A stretch of 64,000 nt of DNA from assembly GCA_021234155.1 (NCBI GenBank), contig JAJEKV010000680.1, positions 1-64,000 of the forward strand. The letters run 5' to 3'. This document shows positions 1 through 11,869 of this stretch, one piece after another (position 1 is the stretch's first letter; each line of letters starts with the position of its first letter). This DNA is from Isoetes taiwanensis (Eukaryota > Streptophyta > Lycopodiopsida > Isoetales > Isoetaceae). Made by a program: the position numbers and the translations under genes. Below the pieces are notes generated by a model, which did not search any database, had not been told where the DNA came from, and saw nothing but the letters and a program-made list of their open reading frames with translations.

Positions 1-25
1 AAGTATCTTGGTGGGTAGCAAAAGC

Positions 26-1180
26 GACCAGCACCCGGCGCAGCACCCTTCATACTATTTTTTCCACCTTCACCAATTGAAGTGTAACCTATGCTATGCG
101 GGTCACTTCACATAGGGGCGCATCTGCTTCAATCATAATAACCTTCTTACCGCCCGTAATAATGACCGTGGACCGAAGGGGTAGCTAACTTTGAATTTGT
201 AATTTCGGGCCGTGCTCCCCACCTTTTTGCTACTCCCGCCAAATAGCCTGAGAAAAGAACTCGAGAATTTCGGATTCTACTCAAAGCTTAGTATTCCAAA
301 ACTCAAGCGTAAAAAAACTATGGTGAAAGAAGGTTGTTAATCCACGACCAAACCGGTAATTCAATGGATGCCATGCAGGGGTAAACAAAATGCAAATCCA
401 ATTTTGATGGCTTATGGTGCCACTGTTAATTTGTTTTCTTGATTTCTTTCCGGCGAACGCGTGCCCCTAAGACCCGGCCTGGCTGATTGCCGGAGAATCG
501 AGGAGGACTTCCATGCCTCACGGGTCTATCAAGCGGGGTGTGCATCCTTTAAATTTGAAACGGATGTGATATCTATGACAGGTAATATAATGAGGTTTGG
601 GACACCAATGGTGTCATTAGAACAAGACATCCATCGACAAAATAAGGCGAATTAAGGCTCTAATTGAGGTGAGCAAGATACCCGAAGGATTGAAGAAAGA
701 GAAGTAGGGAAGGCGGTTTCCTTTTTTTGCATTCAACAAGCAAGAGGGGCGGGGATCAGAAAATTTCAAGGTCAATTGGGCAGCAAATGGCGGCAAAAAG
801 CGAGCCTATTCGAGCAAGGTCAAGAGTGAACCTAAAGACCCGGTGACCTGTGAACCAAACAAAGCCCAAAGAAATCACAGCAGACAAAGACTTTAAAGCA
901 TTGCGAAAAGCCCGACCTCGGCCGGTCTTCTTTATGGAAATTAGAAGGGAGGGTTGTCATTCAAAGAGTACTTCAATGTGTGTATTCTAAAACTTATGGG
1001 GACAATATTTCCCGTCTGGAAAGCATGATCAAGATATGCAGGGAAGTCCCTAAAATTGCAGCAGAATGACCTAGTGTCAAAGAAGGAACAGGCTGCACAA
1101 TCTGAGGCAAAGGGAAGCTTCTTCAAGGCAGAGGGAAGTTGGAAGACCATAAAGGATAATATTGCACGTCTTCGCTAACC
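26..1180. other. No gene seen
   Basis: Only short unrelated reading frames. A charged, lysine-rich plus-strand reading around 660-900 suggests old mobile-element coding sequence, but no frame stays open and no family is recognisable. Confidence 0.5.
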
Positions 1181-1186
1181 GGAGAT

Positions 1187-1564
1187 CCTAATGCAGGTGT
1201 CTCTGCTGAGATTCATTCTTTGGAGAGGGAGAAAGATATGGCAGAATATATGCTGAAGTCCCTACTTGAAATGGGGGGTGGGCCAATAGATCAAACCTGT
1301 GTAGAAAAGGTGGCTGCACTAACTGCTGAGATTGCCAACAACGAGTCCCTCCTTGCAAAAGCCCAGCAGCACTTACAGAATGTCACCAGGCTGAGGGAGA
1401 TGACCAAGAGAAATGATCAGCTGGTCAGCATCACTCCAATACCATTCCGATTGCCAATTGGAGATGAGGAGAGATGCTCCACCTGTGGTCTTGCATTCCA
1501 GGATGATTACACCCTCAAATGCTGGATGAAATGTGACATCATTATCCATGCTAGTCGCAACTAA
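1187..1564 (+). pseudogene. Remnant ORF: coiled coil followed by Cys pair
   Basis: I do not recognise the family. The frame is open from about 1187 and stops at 1564. It reads as a heptad-like helical stretch rich in Glu, Leu and Ala (about residues 1-60), a link with PFRLPIGDEE, then a CSTCG pair and a lone later Cys, as at the start of a zinc-binding domain whose second half is missing. Past the stop the sequence continues in other frames as Lys- and Thr-rich remnants (to about 1770), which suggests decay of a longer protein. It sits inside the 1-11132 element and may belong to it. A mobile-element accessory protein is an inference only. Confidence 0.3.
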
Positions 1565-1769
1565 AGTTTGCTCATGGAAAAAGGATGCTTCGAAACAGAT
1601 CATTCCCCTACCGGCTTTAGTGCAGGAAATAGGTAAGTTTAATACAAGAAAGCAGAATTGTTGCACGCTGGAACAGCCTCTAAAACCGGAGAAGAAGATA
1701 ATTGATGTTGATGAGCATGTAGCCACAACTCCTGGTAGCAAGGAGAAAAGGAAACAAAGAATCACATAA

Positions 1770-2700
1770 AAAAAAGTAAAAGGACCCTGTGATCATCCAA
1801 GCACAAGTCCACAAGGGTTCACACCCACGCCCAAGACATGGGAAAAAAGGTACATGCACGTTTTCGTGCTCGATTTTTGAATTGACAAAGATCGAAGGTG
1901 TCAGACATTGGACAAAGAAACTACCAAAGACTTTTCAAAGACATCCAAAGACTTAAGAGACAAAGGTCGAGACACCAAAGCATGTCACTGAATCCAAGGG
2001 AGATTCAAGTAGTAGTGATGGTGCCAACAATTATAGTATAGTTCCAAATTCTGCGGCCGCTTCTACAAAGGCCTCCTCTAACATCAAGTTCTTTGCGGGG
2101 AAAGGAAAACGATGGCGAAGATGACCCAGAATCAGATTCGACGGTCGTTAAGGTGTGAAACAGTTGATACCTGGCCAAGGGCCAGGAAGGTTGTGGAAGA
2201 AGAAAGTGAGGGTGAGTCAGAAAATGACCTTGATGAGGACGCCCCCATAGAAGTAGCATTTGGAAAGAAAAAACATGGCTAATGTAATTTTGCCTTATGT
2301 ATTTCGTGCAAGCAAACCTTTGATTTTGCAAGACAACCCTAAACCATCAGCCAAAAGGTTTTTGTTCAAAACAATTAATATATTTGATCCCTGCTTTTAT
2401 TCCCACCTTTAATGTGCAAATTTTGGTTTGGATTATTCAACTTAGGCTTGTGTAAAACTTGTCTCAGTAAAAGAAGGCAAAGCCAATGGTTATACTTAGT
2501 GAATCGATGAAGAAGACAATACAGATAAAGAAGTGCGTGACAAACTCTAACATACAAAAGGTGCCCAAGTATCCCGTTATATTTCAGAATGTGTTTCAGA
2601 ATTTAGCAGCATTGCAGCTCATCCTTGCATGCGGAGAACAAGACAGTCGCGGAATGAAGAAACCGAGGACAAAGGCAAAAGCAAGGGTTACCGATAGCGG
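1770..2700. other. No gene seen
   Basis: Decayed sequence with Lys/Asp-rich broken frames (1800-2280). Nothing recognisable up to the target-site copy before the LTR element. Confidence 0.45.
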
Positions 2701-2710
2701 GAAATACCCA

Positions 2711-3066
2711 TGTTAACCACCTAGTGGTTAACATTGTGCATGCACATGTTGGGGTGCATGCACATGTTAGGTGTAGCTGATGGCGATCGACACTTGGCAT
2801 GATTAGGTTAACATAAGTGTAGGGATTAGATTTAGTTAGTGTACTTTATTTCCGGATTTACGGTCCTACACTATATTAGACCGAGCCCTTCGGGGATGTA
2901 CTAAGGTTTTATCTCAAATTTGGAGAGCCTCACTTGGCACGCTTCCCTCATTCTTTGTGCATATTTCCTTGTCTTGTTCTTGTTTTGTGATCATGAGCAT
3001 GGCAGCTTTTAGCATCCGGCAGCCATGGATCGCCGGTGCAGCAGGTGCATGCCAAGAATCCAAACA
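2711..3066 (+). repeat. 5' LTR
   Basis: Begins TGTTAACC with an internal 20-bp palindrome-like start and ends in CA. It carries TGCATGCACATGTT repeats near its start. Its partner is 5181-5532. Confidence 0.85.
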
Positions 3067-3083
3067 TTGGCGCCGTTATGCCG
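3067..3083 (+). other. Primer-binding site
   Basis: TTGGCGCCGTTATGCCG immediately follows the 5' LTR. It resembles the tRNA-Asp-type site used by Athila/Tat-like Gypsy elements, a family comparison made from memory. Confidence 0.65.
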
Positions 3084-5166
3084 TTCGGGCCGCGGATCAC
3101 TTCTTTCGGCTTCTTTGCCGCTTTGCTGTTGTCTTTGCTGCCTTATCCTCATCGGGTTCTTGAATACTTTTTGTACATTATTCTCAACCCTTCAATCCCT
3201 TTTATTGGCCCAACCAAATTGTTGAAATGGTCCGCCGATGCCCTTTTGTCAATCAATTCCTTTAGCAATTAGTCTAGTTATGAAACGGCCAAAAACTCTG
3301 TTTTCATGGTGCAGCAAGAGCAGTTTTAAAAGAGGATTTCTCGGAGTGGTGATGCAAAGACTCCTCTCCGCCAAATTTTCAAAAAAAGTCGGAAGTTTGA
3401 TATTTTTATCTCTATTTGCTGAAAAATTGTCCAAAATATCCGTATTCCTTCTTTATCTTCTATTTTATCTCGCTTTTTCGAAAACGGTTTCCGCGCGACA
3501 CCCAAAAAATCTTTTGTTTCAAAGGCAAGATTGAAGCTTTCTCATGATGAAGCTTTCTTGTTCCACTTATTTCAAGAGGGCCAGCACTGTGGCTAGCCCC
3601 CAGCTTTCGTCCTCACAGGTTCTGAAGCAAGAATTCCCAAGGTCTTTCTCTGCACAAACACTTATATGACAGGCAAGTCCTATATTTCTATGGCAAATCT
3701 TCTGCAGTGCACCCGCTTATCTTCGCAGATCATCAAGATGCAATTCTTATTGAATTTTTCAAGAGGGCCAGCACTTTGGCTAGCCCCCATCCATTCGTTC
3801 ACGCACATACCACCTGCCATTAAACTCTGTCTTCCAAGCCTTACATCGGATTCCTTCAGGTTCTTTGATTTGCACTATCTGCAAAAACCAGCAAATAATT
3901 TCATCACGTTCCTCCAAGGCTTCTATTTTTCATGAGCTTATAGCTTACCACAGATCACCGCAGAGTTTTTTCACAAGCTGATAGTCGCTCCTCATACAAG
4001 ATTCGCCTCGCACACATCAAAGAGAGAAGTAACAGATTTTTCAACATTTCATGCAAGCAGATCACTTTTTTGTCAATCTTTAGAGCAATACATGACCTGC
4101 CTTATTCGGCCTTTACAGAGGGAGTATTCTCTCGGTTTGAAGCAGCCATCTCAGATTCTTCCAAGCCGGGCAATTCCTGACAAAATCGGTCCGTATAATG
4201 TGAGTAATCGGGTTCTTTCTCTTTTTCAAGATTTCATAGAAGAGCATGGATGGCCCCCGAAGCACATTTCTTCCACAACCGCAACCGCGGGCTAATTTTC
4301 ATCCGCACCAAGTTTTCCATTGGCAAGCATCGACGCATCGTAAGACATCAAGAGCGTAACTCATATTTAGCATGCACTGGCGGGCGGCAGCCACACATCT
4401 AGATCCGGATTCTAGGCCCTTTTGGTCTACCGGGCCCAACACATCATGCCGAAAATAGAAGGAAGAACCGCCATCATCGCACCGCAGACATGCCCCCTCT
4501 CTCAAACATTTTAGGGCATTTTTAGGGCACGCAGACATATTGACGCCACTGGCCGATACCGTCACGCCATGGACCACGCTTCCACGCTGTTTGTACTCAC
4601 GGTCACGCTTCCACGCCTACACGGGCAAAATAATTTTGTCGGGCTGATAACCGCCACCGCCACGCTTATTTAAAAAGTCACGATCACCCCATGCTCAGAT
4701 TTTGCCCACGATTGACCACGCTCGCTTGACCACGAAATTGACCACGCCAGCTTGACCATGCAAAAGCCACGCTCGTAATTTTAAGACCCACGCTTTGCCA
4801 CGCTCTTTCATGCTTTTTTCCCATGCTCACGCCTCCCTTATGGCTGATCACCGGCACATTTTTATGGTGTTTATCTTTTAAGCCCCATATTATACTTGTT
4901 TTTAAGTAAAATTTTGGGCATTATTTGTTCAAATGGACTTCCCATGATATAAGGGGATAGTCTTCATTTTTCTTGCCCCAGGTTCCTATGATCCACGCTC
5001 TACATCGATATTCTTTTCGATCTTATCCATCGCCATACATTCATAAAGATCTTTTGGCAATACACCACCCAACCATTACCATTATTTTTACCCCTAATTT
5101 TTGGCACCATGTTGTAATTGTCGACTTGTCTTATAAAAGTCCGTACATGTTTTCGCTAAAACTTTT
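3084..5166 (+). other. Internal region of the LTR element, no gag-pol
   Basis: No open frame longer than about 100 codons and no retroviral motif. 4540-4860 is a degenerate run of CCACGC/GACCACG words. A 23-bp phrase containing AGAGGGCCAGCACT occurs at 3568 and again near 3760, each followed by GGCTAGCCCCC. Confidence 0.6.
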
Positions 5167-5180
5167 AGGGGGAGGCAATC
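5167..5180 (+). other. Polypurine tract
   Basis: AGGGGGAGGCAATC directly abuts the 3' LTR, the expected position for plus-strand priming. Confidence 0.6.
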
Positions 5181-5532
5181 AGTTAACCACCTAGTGGTTA
5201 ACATTGTGCATGCACATGTTAGGTGCATGCATTACGTTAGGTGTCGGCAGGTGACATCGACACTTGGCATGATTAGGTTAACATAAGTGTAGGGATTAGA
5301 TTTAGTTAGTGTACGCTCAGATTGGCGGTCTACACTATATTAGACCCGAGCCTCTTCGGATGTAATCACCGAGGTTTTATCTCAAATTTGGAGAGCCTCA
5401 CTGGCACGCTTCCCTCATTCTTGTGCATATTTCCTTGTCTTGTTCTTGTTTTGTGATCATGAGCATGGCAGCCTTTGTAGCATCCGGCAAGCCATGGACC
5501 GGCCGCCGTGGTGCATGCCAAGAATCCAAACA
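5181..5532 (+). repeat. 3' LTR
   Basis: Direct copy of 2711-3066. The first base differs (AGTTAACC rather than TGTTAACC), as expected for an aged copy. Followed by the target-site copy ACCCA. Confidence 0.85.
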
Positions 5533-5537
5533 ACCCA

Positions 5538-6500
5538 TACATTGGGGCAGTGGAGATACTAATAAGGATGAATCGACTATGGCTATCAAGATTCTCCATC
5601 ATCTGGTAGCAAAGATAAAGCAGAGTCCAAGAAGGTTGCAAAGATCAAGCCCAAAGACCTCCCGATAGCACTTCCGCCAGAGTCCAAAGACACATTGCAA
5701 ACACGCATAAGCACGATAAAAGACACATCGACAAGGTTGCAAACGCCCAAGGATGGACACCCGCACGGAAGTTGATGGTCTTTGGACGAAATGGTGTACC
5801 GGCACGCATAACAACAGAGGAGAATGAACGGGAAAATCTTGCCTCCACCACAAACCAAGCATGTTGTAAAAGAAACCGCAAATAAGTACCTCATTTGGTG
5901 CACTGTGGTATCATGAGTTTGTGGAGGGCAATGCAGAGGTTTGATATTGTTATTTGGAGTGCTTCTCTATTTCTAATACAAGGGATATGGTGGATGCATT
6001 GTTCCCTCGATTTGCGCAATCAGATTCTTTTTTTGAAGGTTTATGGTCAAGAGCATTGCTATGCATGCAAGCATCCAAATGTAATTTAAAAGCATATTTT
6101 TTTCAAGGAGTTGAAGGTTGTACTTGAGGATTTTCCTCAAAATCATGGTATGATTTTCTTTGGTTGATGACAGCCACACAAAGGGTTTCTAAACCTCGCA
6201 CACACAACCCTTCCCATTATGCCTTTCAAGGGGCAAGAAGAGGACAACTTTTGCGTAAGTTTGTGTGTCCAACTTTGAATACTTGTCTTCTCATGTCAGA
6301 CAGAAACGATCTCATGTGTTGACATCACCGATGCATGGTTGGAAGAGGAGACAGCTTTGTGTTTGATTATCGCCTCAACAACTATCTTGTCTCGCCTACT
6401 ATATCCTCAATGCTCCATTAGAAGTACAAAGGCAGCTGCTGGGCACCCTTCCTGGCGACCAGCATGACTCTGAAGACTTCGATGACTCATGAAGTAACCA
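5538..6500. other. No supportable gene
   Basis: Broken plus-strand frames only. One around 5895-6080 reads FDIVIWSAS and, in another frame, NTRDMVDALFP, faintly like the core of FCP1/NIF-type phosphatases, but three frames are needed within 200 bp and I do not claim it. Confidence 0.4.
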
Positions 6501-6514
6501 TTGTACACAGGGAA

Positions 6515-7115
6515 TAAATTACTAATCGCATATTTCTTATTAGCTAAAATGACTTTAGCTAAACTTGGTCGATATTAATCCCAAAACTTTCTGTGGTTTA
6601 GCTAAAATCTACACATTTTTCCTCTCATACTTTATAGCGTTTAGCTAAACTAGCCCAAACATCATCCCAAAATTTTCTATGGTGTGGCCAACAGAAAATA
6701 TTAAGCCAAATCACGATACTTCTTTTCAATTGTTTCCACTTATTTTAGTCATTTTCTTTGTGAAAACATTCTAAAATAATGCTAACTAGCAAAGTCTAGG
6801 GCACAAATTAATTCATAATGCTAGAAACTAATCTACTAACCGTATATTTCTTATAAACTAGAATGTTGTTAGTTAAACTAGCCTGAAATTCATTCTAAGA
6901 GTTTCTATGGTTTAGCTAAACAATACCAAATTTCACTCTCTTACTTTCTAGCGTTTAACTAAAGAGCTCCAGAGTTGGCACAGTCCCGAAAAAAGTTAAG
7001 CTAAAATTATTATTTTTTTTCCAATTTTTTCCATTTACTTTAGCCAATTTTTTTTGAAAATGTGCTAAAAAATCGCCAAATAGCTAAGTTTAGCCCTTAA
7101 ATTATTCCATGATTG
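6515..7115. repeat. Diverged tandem duplication, about 300-bp unit, rich in TTAGCTAAA
   Basis: 6515-6830 and 6831-7115 share the same order of blocks: CTAAYCGTATATTTCTTAT, TATGGTTTAGCTAAA, CTCTTACTTTCTAGCGTTTA, TTTCCACTTATTTTAG and CTAGCTAAG-like ends. The palindromic word TTTAGCTAAA recurs many times. The sequence is AT-rich and noncoding, and could be a pair of MITE-like units. Confidence 0.6.
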
Positions 7116-7590
7116 TACAGTACTTTTTTGTAATATATATGTATGATTACTTTGTCTTATCTTCAGTATTGAGTGATCTTGAGTGATGTTCTAATCTTGA
7201 GTGTACAATTTTCTGTAATATATATCAAGCTTACTCTCCAATACTACAAGCATTGTTTCCAATACTAAAACACTCCAATAATTCAAACCAATACTACAAA
7301 CATTGTCTTAGGGGCATTGTCTCCAATACAATGATCAAAATTTGGGACAAGTACAAAGTAACTACAGATTTGTTACAATGATAAACAACTAGGCCAAAGC
7401 ATATTCAACCTTCATATGGCGTAATGTCAAGGATCATCCGTGAGTAGCCCTGCTCAAGGGAAAATCATGGTGGTGTGAATCTGATTCATCTCAAACTTGA
7501 TAGTCGATAATACGCGATGATTGTATCGAAAGTCGTGCCGCTTGTCTTCAAGTAGCTCCTAACTACCATCCGGCCGGGCAAAGATAGTAC
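7116..7590. other. No gene seen
   Basis: AT-rich. The phrase CCAATACTACAA(A/G)CATTGT recurs between 7235 and 7330. Confidence 0.5.
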
Positions 7591-8661
7591 AAACCAGCCA
7601 ACACATGTTCATCCACATTGAAGGTTCCGACCTTCACCTATCCTTGATAAGTTCGGCCAAGGATATGCCTCGCTTAACACATTTGACCACATAGAAATCT
7701 GCATTCTCCCCGATTTCCCCGCCGGGCTACAACAAAGAAAGTTATCACCTTCCTCACGCTTCCTGGATAGCCATTCTCCATCACCTTCAAAAATGCCTCA
7801 TCGATTTCGGCCTCAAGACCTTCACCAATAGACTTTATCCGCTTTAGTGTAACATATTTCCAATTTTTCAACTGCATTGCTTGTTCACACAAGATGACCG
7901 GGTTTCCTTTCAAACGGTTACCACGTAAAACAACTTAAACCTCTATGAGCCACCCTTGTGCTTGATTTGGCCAAGTATGTCCTGGATGTTGCGTATTTGC
8001 TTGGTCCCTTCCACTCGCACAGCCCAAATGGGTCCTATCAACATCATCCTTTCCAATTACCTGGTACCGCAAGGAAACAACAAGTATTGCATCTCGTGAC
8101 AAAGATAATACGCTGACTACTCATCACAAAGAAAGAGTTCACGACAAAGACTTAAAGCGATGAAAGCACTATTCAAGACATTACAAATAGCTGGCATTGC
8201 AAAAGACTACTCAACGTATCACGCCAGATGAAAGCATAATACCTTTTGATGTCCCCGTTGTTGGTACCTTCATTCCAGCGAAGTTTAATTCACATGCATC
8301 AAGAAAGCACCCTAAATCTCACCCCATCATACTTGACGCTCCCTCTAGTGAATGCCCCTTTAAGGACCCAGCCTTGCCCATCGTGGTCTCCTTGCCATGG
8401 GCTGTCCTAAAGAATTCCATACTATTTCCTTCCCTAGCTCATGGTGATATCTTGGTAGAAATAGAATGGCGCGCATTTGAATTGGCTAGAACAACCATCC
8501 GACCAAACTATATGCCCGGAGAAATCTACACCATTTGATACAAGCCATGAATTGTGCTTTCTAAGACAAGCTGCCGCACAAAAGAGGTCATGAAGCTTGT
8601 CATCACCAAGTAAAAATGGGTTTCCTTCAATAGCTTTCTGATCCCGTGAACCGATGTCCAT
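7590..8661 (-). pseudogene. Broken transposase-like gene with SDGCxxQFK motif
   Basis: On the minus strand the reading from 8661 gives HDLFCAAACLRKH, then GHIVWSDGCSSQFKCAPFYF (about 8455-8515). It continues after a frame change with FFRTAHGKG, HDGQGWVLKGAF and VKYDGVRF (about 8280-8440). A further coding remnant, again needing frame changes, runs 7925 to about 7590 (LKGNPVILCEQ, LKNWKYVTLKRI, VDEHVLAGLYYLCP). The paired signatures SDGCxxQFK and HGKGxHDG are ones I associate with an uncharacterised plant mobile-element transposase-like family; that link is from memory. At least three frameshifts or stops make it non-functional. It is probably the coding gene of the 1-11132 element. Confidence 0.45.
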
Positions 8662-10950
8662 CCCTATACGTGATGTGGACGAGAATTGTTATTCCGTCAT
8701 TGTGCCAATGCTGGCTTTGATCCTCCCTTTGTATTTTTATGTTGTAATTCTCCAGAAAAATCAATTACGTAAAACAATGGTGCCATCTTGGATATTGTCC
8801 GTGCAACTCCTCAATTGCATGGCCTGCCATCTAGCCCTCAGAATTGTGTGGCACCTAATATCTTCAATGTGGAACATTGTGATATGAAATGAAATCCTTC
8901 ACCGCCGCTCTCTCTTGTAAGACAACTGGAGGACCGGCTTTTGGTCCTTTCTTTTTTCCCTTGCCATTTGAGGTCTCGCCTTTGTGCTGCAGCCTTGGCC
9001 TGTGGTCCCACTAGCTTGCTTTGATTTTTACTTTTGTTTCCCTTCTTCTCAACTTGTGCCGCAGCTTTTCGGTCAGGTCCCACCAGCTTGCTTGGATTTC
9101 TTACTTTTGTTTCCCTTTCTTCAACTTGTGCCGTGTTTCTTCAGTCAGTGGTCCCACCAGCTACCTTGGATTTCTTACTTTTGTTTCCCTTCTTGGTGGC
9201 ATTGGCTCTTTTCTTTCTCGCCGCCACCGGCACCTCCTTGGTAACGCAGCCGCAACTCCACCGCCAGCCTCTTGTCTCCACCGGAATCTATAACAAAGGT
9301 CTGTAGCATAAAGCGTAAGATTAGCGCAAGTTGAAAGCACAAAAGCGTTTTCAGCGGATGACAAAGACATATAAAGATGTTGCACCATGCAATAAAGAGA
9401 GTATTACCTTTTCAAACGCCTTCCATTCAAGCAAGAACTCATGATTCTCTCTCTTGGACATATAGGAAGAGTTTTTATGCCACACCTCGACATGTCCCGC
9501 ATCAAGCCACCATGTTTATGCCATTCTTCACCCTCGCTCTTGTTGCAAACCATGACCCTCCAAAGCTCGGGCCGGTTGCGCCATACATATATTAGGCTGG
9601 CCAGACATCGCCTCACCGTGTCCACAGACCTCGAGGTGCACTTGCACTCTTCACCATGAAATCCAGGTTTTTGACCTTAATGCATTCGGGGCTACCTTGG
9701 CATACTCCAACTTCATATGGTATATGCAACAACAGGTTTCCCTTTCTCGATACTTTCTTTACATAAATAGGCTTCAACTTCTAAAGCCTTTAAGCAAACA
9801 GGGGTGTTCGGGATGTGCCTTTTGTATTGTTGAAATAGCTCCAAATTGAATGGTGGCCGTTGGTTAGAAATATTTATGCAACAATAGCAAAGAAAAATTT
9901 GTATGGAAACTTATACCCGTGTGACCTCCATAAGGTGCAAGGGATAAGAAATTCGAAGCCCCGACTCTTCAACGGTGTTCACAACATCTTTCTTGCAAGG
10001 AGAGACTCGCTATTTTGTTTCCGCACTTTATATGCTTTGCTTGCAAGCAGGGGTGAGAGAATCGCACCTCAACCTCCTTTGGAAGCTAGACCACGGACCA
10101 TTTCCAAGGGGCGACTCCGGCGTTAGGTTGCAATTGTTGACCTCATGCAACCTATCATAAGAAATATTGCACATTAATCAATGAACATATCTCATCCAAA
10201 GATCACTCGCCAGATACAAGCACTTAAAAGCACTTAAAAGCACGAAGAAGCACAGCATGAAAGCAAGAATTAGATGCACCTAACAGCCCCCGCCATAGTG
10301 GAATTGCATCTCGATTTTGTGGAAGAAGCCATCACCAAAGGTGTCGAGGTTTCGCTCTCCAAACATCATGGTTCCTTTGCCTCTTTGTGGCTGCCATTGT
10401 CTCCGCTTTCAAGTTGTTGAGCAAAGACCCCCACGCCTTTGCACTCCTTTGGATTTGGCAAAATTCCAGGTTCTCGAGATTTCCATTTCGTGGTGATGAA
10501 CCACCCTCTTCATCACATCGGCCTTGAGTTCGGGTGAATCTTTTTGGTGAGCTTATTGAAGTAATCAACTACTTGCTTGGCTATTTCTTGCCCGCCTCTC
10601 ATGCTCGTGATCCTCCCCGCTCAGCCGCTTTTCTCATCTTATTCGTGACCGTATTCTCTTTCTCGGCCGATCCAATTTCTTGTAAATTGCGAGAGGAAAC
10701 TGGATCTTCACGTGATATTTCCCCGTGTTGCATTGACATCCAACAAACTGGAACACTGTATTGGGATTCATCGTGCCGAAAATCCAATGCTAAACGTGTG
10801 ATTGCCTCGTGCCTGCATCGTGGAGCGCCATGAAATTCCCGAGAGAGGGAGGATAAGTGAATTGAGGGAGAAATTTCGCCATGACGGTAATCCAATTTGT
10901 AACGATTACCACACCACTCGCCACAAAAATCCAGCCAAAAGCCCATAATC
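8662..10950 (-). pseudogene. Decayed upstream part of the same mobile-element gene
   Basis: Minus-strand frames of 70-117 codons occur at 9404-9625, 10332-10568 and 10599-10952, rich in Lys, Arg, Ser and Glu, but I recognise no domain. They lie upstream of, and co-oriented with, the SDGCxxQFK remnant, so they may be its N-terminal part. The assignment is positional only. Confidence 0.25.
8990..9205. repeat. Three-copy tandem repeat, about 70-75 bp
   Basis: Three units each contain GGTCCCACYAGCT, TTGGATTTCTTACTTTTG and CTTCAACTTGTGCCG. On the minus strand the repeat reads as a Lys-rich phrase like KKGNKSKNQSKLVGP in one frame, so it may once have been a repeated basic linker of a protein. Confidence 0.6.
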
Positions 10951-11087
10951 ATTTTCCTAACGGCTCGTTCGTGAGGTGGACGTGCGAGTATATGAAGGGC
11001 GTAAAAAGAAATGACGGGCAGTTACACCCATCAGCACCCAGATTAAGCAAAAGCAGGGGTGCTGATAGCGGGCTAAAACCCTGCTAT

Positions 11088-11111
11088 AAGCATGCGTCCG
11101 GACGCATGCTT
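11088..11111. repeat. Perfect 24-bp palindrome
   Basis: AAGCATGCGTCC followed directly by GGACGCATGCTT, with no spacer. It lies just inside the right inverted end of the 1-11132 element. Confidence 0.85.
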
Positions 11112-11132
11112 TTGCTACCCACCAGCATACTT

Positions 11133-11865
11133 TCACCCAAATTTATTAAAATTGTCTTTTTATGAGGTCTTTCCTACATTCCTCAATCCTTCCTTCATTT
11201 GTAGAGTATTTAGATGATCACATTTCATCATTGCTAGTGAATTTCAAATTTCCTTCGACTCTATTCCCTCTAAAACCTTTCAAGGCTTGCTTGTATTGGG
11301 CCCATAGATGCATGATGATTGAATGCTCGTTAAGAGCATGTCTCAATTTAGAGCTTGAAAAGCATTTTAAAAGAGCAAATTCATTGGCATACAGAAATAA
11401 ATCATGTCTTTGTCTTTGCTAATTTCTCAAAAGACATTTGCTATCATGTCTTTGTCTTTGCTAATTTCTCAGAAAAAGACATTTGCTAGTAGCCTGGCAA
11501 AAGAAAAAAACAAGATGATTGCTAGTCGCCCAAGTTGATTCTTAGCCAAAGAGGGTAGGACGAGGAATTGAAGCCATAAGCAAGTAGGAAGAGGAAGAGA
11601 ATATTAAAATTGAGACTAAGAGGTACAGTTTAGTAGTCTCATTATCTTAATTGGCAAAAATAGAACAACATGTGGATTTTTGAAATTCCAATAGCTGGGT
11701 TTCAAATTTATATGTATATTCTTTTACACAAAAATTTATATACGCTCAACCAATAATTTGGTTGTAATTGAATAGATAACATAATGGTTGTAATCAAATA
11801 GATACCGTAATCAAAGTTTGGATGATGAAACTAATCTCACAAAACTTGATGCCTTTTGCAAAGAC
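11133..11865. other. Intergenic, no gene
   Basis: AT-rich spacer downstream of H2A. TCATGTCTTTGTCTTTGCTAATTTCTCA is tandemly duplicated (about 11400 and 11444). Confidence 0.5.
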
Positions 11866-11869
11866 AAGA

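Larger units (their letters stand above)
2711..5532 (+). mobile_element. Non-autonomous LTR retrotransposon (TRIM/LARD type) with target-site duplication
   Basis: Two LTRs of about 355 bp (2711-3066 and 5181-5532) share nearly all of their sequence, including GTTAACCACCTAGTGGTTAAC at the start and CCAAGAATCCAAACA at the end. A tRNA-Asp-like primer-binding site TTGGCGCCGTT follows the first LTR and a polypurine tract AGGGGGAGG precedes the second. ACCCA at 2706-2710 is repeated at 5533-5537, the 5-bp target-site duplication. The internal 2.1 kb encodes no gag, protease, reverse transcriptase or integrase, so the element depended on a partner, probably Ty3/Gypsy judging by the primer site. Several indels and substitutions separate the LTRs, so the insertion is old. 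Confidence 0.85.
1..11132. mobile_element. Probable large DNA transposon with 25-bp inverted ends, left end at window edge
   Basis: The first 25 bases of the window match the reverse complement of 11108-11132 at 23 of 25 positions (core GGTGGGTAGCAAAAGC). The right end also holds a perfect 24-bp palindrome (11088-11111) and a stem formed by CATCAGCACCC and GGGTGCTGATAG (11024-11070). Between the ends lie a broken minus-strand transposase-like gene (about 7.6-9.4 kb) and a nested LTR element. The outer flank of the left end is outside the window, so no target-site duplication can be tested, and the pairing could be chance proximity of two copies of a short repeat. Superfamily not recognised. 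Confidence 0.4.

Noticed and set aside
5895-6130. FCP1/NIF-like phosphatase fragment (FDIVIWSAS, NTRDMVDALFP)
   Set aside because: The words need different frames within 200 bp and key catalytic DxDGT was not found.
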